Positions 17,783 to 20,624 of a DNA stretch of 20,624 nucleotides are shown here, one piece after another. The number at the start of each line of letters is the position of its first letter. Positions within the stretch are counted from its first letter, which is position 1. The stretch lies in the NCBI GenBank assembly GCA_965371355.1, contig CBDUYD010000034.1:1-20624 (forward strand), read 5' to 3'. Both the position numbers and the translations under genes were made by a program. Below the pieces are notes generated by a model, which saw only the letters and a program-made list of their open reading frames with translations, was not told where the DNA came from and searched no databases. Source of the DNA: JASJHI01 sp965371355 (lineage in GTDB: Bacteria; Actinomycetota; Acidimicrobiia; Acidimicrobiales; Ilumatobacteraceae).

Positions 17783-17819
17783 GACCAGTATTATAGTCAC
17801 CTCGGTCATGGATTGTCAC
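17780..17819 (-). promoter_or_regulatory. Leaderless toxin-antitoxin promoter with palindromic operator
   Basis: On the - strand GTGACA (complement of 17814-17819) and a perfect TATAAT (complement of 17790-17795) are spaced by 18 bases. Seven bases after TATAAT comes the antitoxin ATG, so transcription would start at or next to the A of the start codon, giving a leaderless mRNA. A perfect 7-bp inverted repeat, CATGACC (17780-17786) and GGTCATG (17804-17810) with 17 bases between, straddles the -10 box and is a good candidate operator for Phd-type autorepression. Confidence 0.75.
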
Positions 17820-18143
17820 GACGATCGGTTCTGAAGGGCAGCGCCGATCCAGCGCAAGTTCTGGAGCAGTTGAACGCTCCGGGACGTGCCGACCTCGGAC
17901 GGCTGCTCGTCCGGGCGAACATCGACGTTATGAGCGGCGTCGGATGCCTTCGACGAGCTCGGTGCCGTCGCCCTTCGCCGGTCGAGGAACAGTCATAAGG
18001 ATGCCCGCGACTCGTTTGTCGTGTCTGTGGGGCGACAATCGAGATTGCTCTGGTCTGCCTGTTGCCGAGGCGGCTTCCGTCATCCGATCCACATGTCGTC
18101 GTCAACGAGACCGCCCGGTGCGCCTCAGCAGCCAACCGGCTCG
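17820..18143. other. Stretch without a supportable gene, upstream of the toxin-antitoxin promoter
   Basis: About 320 bases with no frame showing convincing coding character. One + strand frame reads SADPAQVLEQLNAPGRADL and on to VRANIDVMSG (about 17834-17935), which looks protein-like but has no start signal and soon becomes compositionally random; it may be a relic. I see no RNA gene. Confidence 0.5.
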
Positions 18144-18427
18144 GGACGAAGGGAGCCCGCAAGGAGCCGTCGCCGCCGCGCTCGCCCGACAGCCCGACGA
18201 AGCCAGCGCACTGCAACGACGCCGACAACTCCGCGAGCTCCACTCGCCAGCACCACACGAACGTCGCGACGACGTGGGCGATGCAGTCGTCGACCCCGGG
18301 CTCAGCGATGCAGCGATCGAACGGCCGCCGCCAGGATGCAGCGACTCCAATCACTCAACCGCCGACGGCCCCAAGGACTCCAACGCTGAATATCGCCACG
18401 TTCGCCCGAACAATATGCTCGGCTCAC
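18144..18427 (+). repeat. Direct repeat copy 2 (frameshifted relative to copy 1)
   Basis: This is the second copy of the segment at 16891-17142. The shared 181-bp core (18144-18324) keeps the same reading frame (ALARQPDEASALQRRRQ, then HERRDDVGDAVV), but the frame then shifts, so the ATARMKRLQR-like end is lost. An extra stretch of about 32 bases sits between two GACTCCAA words near 18342-18382, which suggests a local slippage or deletion event in one copy. Homology ends at CTCGGCTCAC (18427). Together the copies bracket the toxin-antitoxin genes and about 1.25 kb of DNA. Confidence 0.7.
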
Positions 18428-18760
18428 GACGAAGCGCGATATGCGTGCCGTCCGCAACGGCACATATATGGGATCCGAGTCGGGGTTCGCGTTCGGAACA
18501 GGCGCCAGCAGGCTCAAGGCATTGATGTCGGGCACTATGCGCTGCAATGCCTTGCGTCTCTTTACCTGGTCAACGAGAATCGATTGGTGCGGCACAGGAC
18601 CGTCTCCGGCCGTTCACATCCTGCGCCGCATGGTGAGAATGTCATGGGATCAGCATGGCGATGAGGTGTCACATGTTCGCATCAGCGAGACCGCGACGGA
18701 TCCGCAGCCTCTCCCGGCGATGTGCCGAGCATTCACAATCAGGATCGGAGGACCAGATCC
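18428..18760. other. Intergenic stretch upstream of the TIR gene, locally AT-richer
   Basis: About 330 bases with no supportable gene. It contains a hairpin at 18439-18467: GTGCCGT (18445-18451) pairs with ACGGCAC (18457-18463) around a 5-base loop, with ATAT extensions on both sides and a 2-base bulge. Words such as GGCACATATATGGG and CGTCTCTTTACCTGG give it a lower GC content than the flanking genes, consistent with acquired or decayed DNA. The promoter of the TIR gene presumably lies here, but I cannot assign -35/-10 boxes with confidence. Confidence 0.5.
18747..18752 (+). promoter_or_regulatory. Ribosome-binding site that fixes the TIR gene start
   Basis: GGAGGA lies 8 bases before the ATG at 18761. 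It is a near-consensus Shine-Dalgarno site and favours that ATG over an in-frame GTG at 18722, which has no such site. Confidence 0.75.
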
Positions 18761-20419
18761 ATGGCGCCAGCACCAAGCGATGCTCAGGTCGCACCACTCG
18801 GCCCGGACGCCGACAGGGTGCCATCTGTCTTCGTCTCCTACCGGCGCAGCGAGGCTCGGCACACCGCGACGGCGCTGGCCCAGCACCTCAGGGACGACCT
18901 CACCTCTGAGTGCGTGTTCCGCGACCAGGACGACCTCATCGGTGGTCAGGACTGGAGAGGGGAGCTCGAATCGGCGATGTCGGAGGCCGACGCCGCGCTC
19001 GTGCTCGTCGGAGCGGATTGGGCTGGCAGCGGCGAACCCGGATCCCGCCGGATCGACGACTCCGACGACCCGGTCCGCAACGAGGTGTGCCAGGCTCTCG
19101 ACGAGGCCACTCGGGCAAGGGCCGTCCCCGTCCTGCTCGACGGTGCCGAGCCGGCCCCCGAGCTCGCGGAGGACATCGGCGAACTGTTCGACCCCTTGCA
19201 CCGAGTCGACGTCTCACGCGCCGACCTCGAGAGCGGAAACGGCGAGGGTTACCAGAAGGTGCTGGTCTCTGTCTGGGAAGCGCTCAGAGCACGCGTGCCA
19301 AATGGTTTCCTCGTCATCGGAGCGGACGGTGACCGCGAGACGCTCGACGCCTTCGTCAAACGCCTCAAGGACCGCAAGGTGGTCGACGAGGCAAGATCGC
19401 TCAGTCGCTGCTACGCCGGTGCCTACATCCTCTCGCGACGCGAATCGAAGAAGGCCCTGAAGGAGGTCCCCGATGCGATCGTCCTCGTCGACGAGGACGC
19501 CGGGAACGAGTACATGCTCAGGGTCGCAGCCTACGTCGGACTCAAGACCACCCGTGAGGTCAAGCTCGTCGGCAGCGGAGCGGCGGCAGCGTGCACTGCG
19601 ATCGAGGCGATCGCCGGCGGCGCAGCGACCAAGGCAGCGGTCTCGACCATGTCTCAGGCGGTGGGCAGCGTCGCGCCGACTCAGACTGGTCTCGGCGCCG
19701 CCTGGACCGGACTCGGCGTGGGAGCCAAAGTGGTGACGGTCGCCGCGGCGACGGCGGTCCTTGCCGGTGGTGCCGTCGTCGTTCACGCAATCATCTTCGA
19801 CGACACGGTCGGCGCCGAGTTCCCGGACGAGGCTCGCCTTGACCCGAGTCGACCCGACGACGTCGACGCCTTCCCCCTCGGCGCTCCCGACCCTCTGCAG
19901 CTTGAGCTGGGACCACCGGTCGCACTGAACGACGCTGCAGCCGATGACTACTTCAGCAACTCCGCTGGTGGCGAGGTCGAGGAGCGAACCCTGCGCGTGA
20001 GCTACGACGGGACCACCTTCGACCTCGGACCCGTCGTGGTTCCGGTCGAGTTCCCTGCCGACTTCCTAGAGAGGAACGTCGGCACCTACCGTCTGACCCG
20101 GGTGAGCCTCGATGAGGTCGCCCTCGTTGACGCCGGCACCGGCTCGTTCGCGCCTTGCTTCTACGAGGGCACCGGAGACACTGTCGGCGGCTGGCGATAT
20201 ACGGGCGAGCCCGGCTCACTCGAACTCGCGCTGTTCTTCACGAGCGACGGCACCGATGTCACCGACCTCGGCGTCCGGGCAACCTTCGAAGGGCCGGCGT
20301 CAGTGGAATTCGACGAGGACCTGGTCGAAAAAGTGATTCCTGCCGACATCGACATCAACGACCGCTGCACACCTCAGGAGAGCGCTGCGAGCTTCTGGAT
20401 CTACGGGACCGCCGGCTGA
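18761..20419 (+). CDS. TIR-domain protein with transmembrane helix and C-terminal extracytoplasmic domain (552 aa)
   Basis: The N-terminus carries a TIR domain (about residues 20-165): VFVSYRR (23-29), FRDQDDLIGGQDW (53-65), ALVLVGADW (79-87) and DDPVRNEVCQAL, where Glu108 sits in the position of the catalytic glutamate in NAD-consuming TIR domains, followed by AVPVLLDG. A middle alpha/beta region (about 181-272) starts FLVIGADGDRETL. After an Ala/Gly-rich linker comes one hydrophobic segment, VVTVAAATAVLAGGAVVVHA (about 324-343). The remaining 200 residues are acidic and strand-rich, with only two cysteines (466 and 536) that could form a disulfide outside the cell. The predicted topology is N-in, C-out. 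It resembles bacterial TIR proteins linked to immunity or signalling by NAD+ cleavage; the ligand and activity are unknown. It stands alone, apart from the toxin-antitoxin pair upstream. Confidence 0.8.
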   Translation: MAPAPSDAQVAPLGPDADRVPSVFVSYRRSEARHTATALAQHLRDDLTSECVFRDQDDLIGGQDWRGELESAMSEADAALVLVGADWAGSGEPGSRRIDDSDDPVRNEVCQALDEATRARAVPVLLDGAEPAPELAEDIGELFDPLHRVDVSRADLESGNGEGYQKVLVSVWEALRARVPNGFLVIGADGDRETLDAFVKRLKDRKVVDEARSLSRCYAGAYILSRRESKKALKEVPDAIVLVDEDAGNEYMLRVAAYVGLKTTREVKLVGSGAAAACTAIEAIAGGAATKAAVSTMSQAVGSVAPTQTGLGAAWTGLGVGAKVVTVAAATAVLAGGAVVVHAIIFDDTVGAEFPDEARLDPSRPDDVDAFPLGAPDPLQLELGPPVALNDAAADDYFSNSAGGEVEERTLRVSYDGTTFDLGPVVVPVEFPADFLERNVGTYRLTRVSLDEVALVDAGTGSFAPCFYEGTGDTVGGWRYTGEPGSLELALFFTSDGTDVTDLGVRATFEGPASVEFDEDLVEKVIPADIDINDRCTPQESAASFWIYGTAG

Positions 20420-20436
20420 CGACCTGCCGAGGCCAG

Positions 20437-20462
20437 TCAACCGCTCCCAATCGCCGGGTTGA
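20437..20462 (+). terminator. Weak hairpin after the TIR gene, possible terminator
   Basis: TCAACC (20437-20442) pairs with GGTTGA (20457-20462) across a 14-base loop, 18 bases after the TGA. There is no T-run, so this is only a weak candidate. The remaining bases to 20624 hold no gene I can support. Confidence 0.2.
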
Positions 20463-20624
20463 GGCTGCTCAAAACGACGCGCTCCGACGACGTCATGAGC
20501 CGCTCGAAACCCCAGGTGGATTACAGGCATATGTAGCATTGCGGTCGCCGGCCGACCGACGCCGACCGCCCAGAACGCGAGTGCCGTAACCCGACAACCG
20601 GGCCCGCTGCGATTCCACACGTTG

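Noticed and set aside
17783..17809. Longer antitoxin start at 17809
   Set aside because: It would place the TATAAT promoter box inside the coding sequence and add nine atypical residues.
16880..18427. Integron-like cassette boundaries (attC sites) around the toxin-antitoxin pair
   Set aside because: The repeats are long direct repeats carrying an open frame, with no paired attC core sites that I can find; no integrase is present in the window.
18722..18760. GTG start 13 codons upstream for the TIR protein
   Set aside because: There is no ribosome-binding site before it, whereas GGAGGA sits 8 bases before the ATG at 18761.
20300..20620. - strand 106-codon frame at the right edge
   Set aside because: It runs into the TIR coding region in antisense and shows no ribosome-binding site or recognisable pattern.

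Overview
The window is GC-rich throughout, with strongly GC-biased third codon positions, ATGA/GTGA-type gene overlaps and an apparently leaderless promoter. This suggests a high-GC actinobacterium, possibly an Acidimicrobiia (Ilumatobacter-like) genome. That placement is an inference from composition and gene style; there is no rRNA or other marker gene here.

Layout. (1) 1-622: the 3' end of an acyl-CoA synthetase gene on the + strand converges on a small VOC/glyoxalase-fold gene on the - strand. Two related stem-loops lie between them and form an intrinsic terminator for the - strand. (2) 852-16691: one long - strand operon of five large genes in the order PhoD-like metallophosphoesterase (829 aa), beta-rich DUF6603-like protein (1181 aa), and three further very large proteins (1103, 1551 and 616 aa). 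The genes overlap by 4, 4 and 8 bases and the last pair is separated by 1 base, so the five products are probably made in a coupled fashion and act together. I recognise sequence signatures of conserved but functionally uncharacterised families in the last four. None has an N-terminal signal peptide. This operon is the best candidate for an undescribed system. (3) 16692-18760: an accessory, partly decayed stretch. A 181-bp segment occurs twice (16891 and 18144) at about 93% identity and brackets a Phd/YefM-RelE type toxin-antitoxin pair, which has a clear leaderless promoter and a palindromic candidate operator. (4) 18761-20419: a + strand gene for a 552-aa protein with an N-terminal TIR domain, a middle alpha/beta domain, one transmembrane helix and a C-terminal predicted extracytoplasmic domain, probably a membrane-anchored TIR effector or sensor.

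How they may work together. The five-gene operon looks like a single multi-protein assembly headed by a metal-dependent phosphoesterase; its substrate and cell location cannot be read from the sequence. The toxin-antitoxin pair, the repeats and the TIR protein look like a small stress/defence-type accessory island next to the operon promoter. No link between the island and the operon is shown beyond adjacency.
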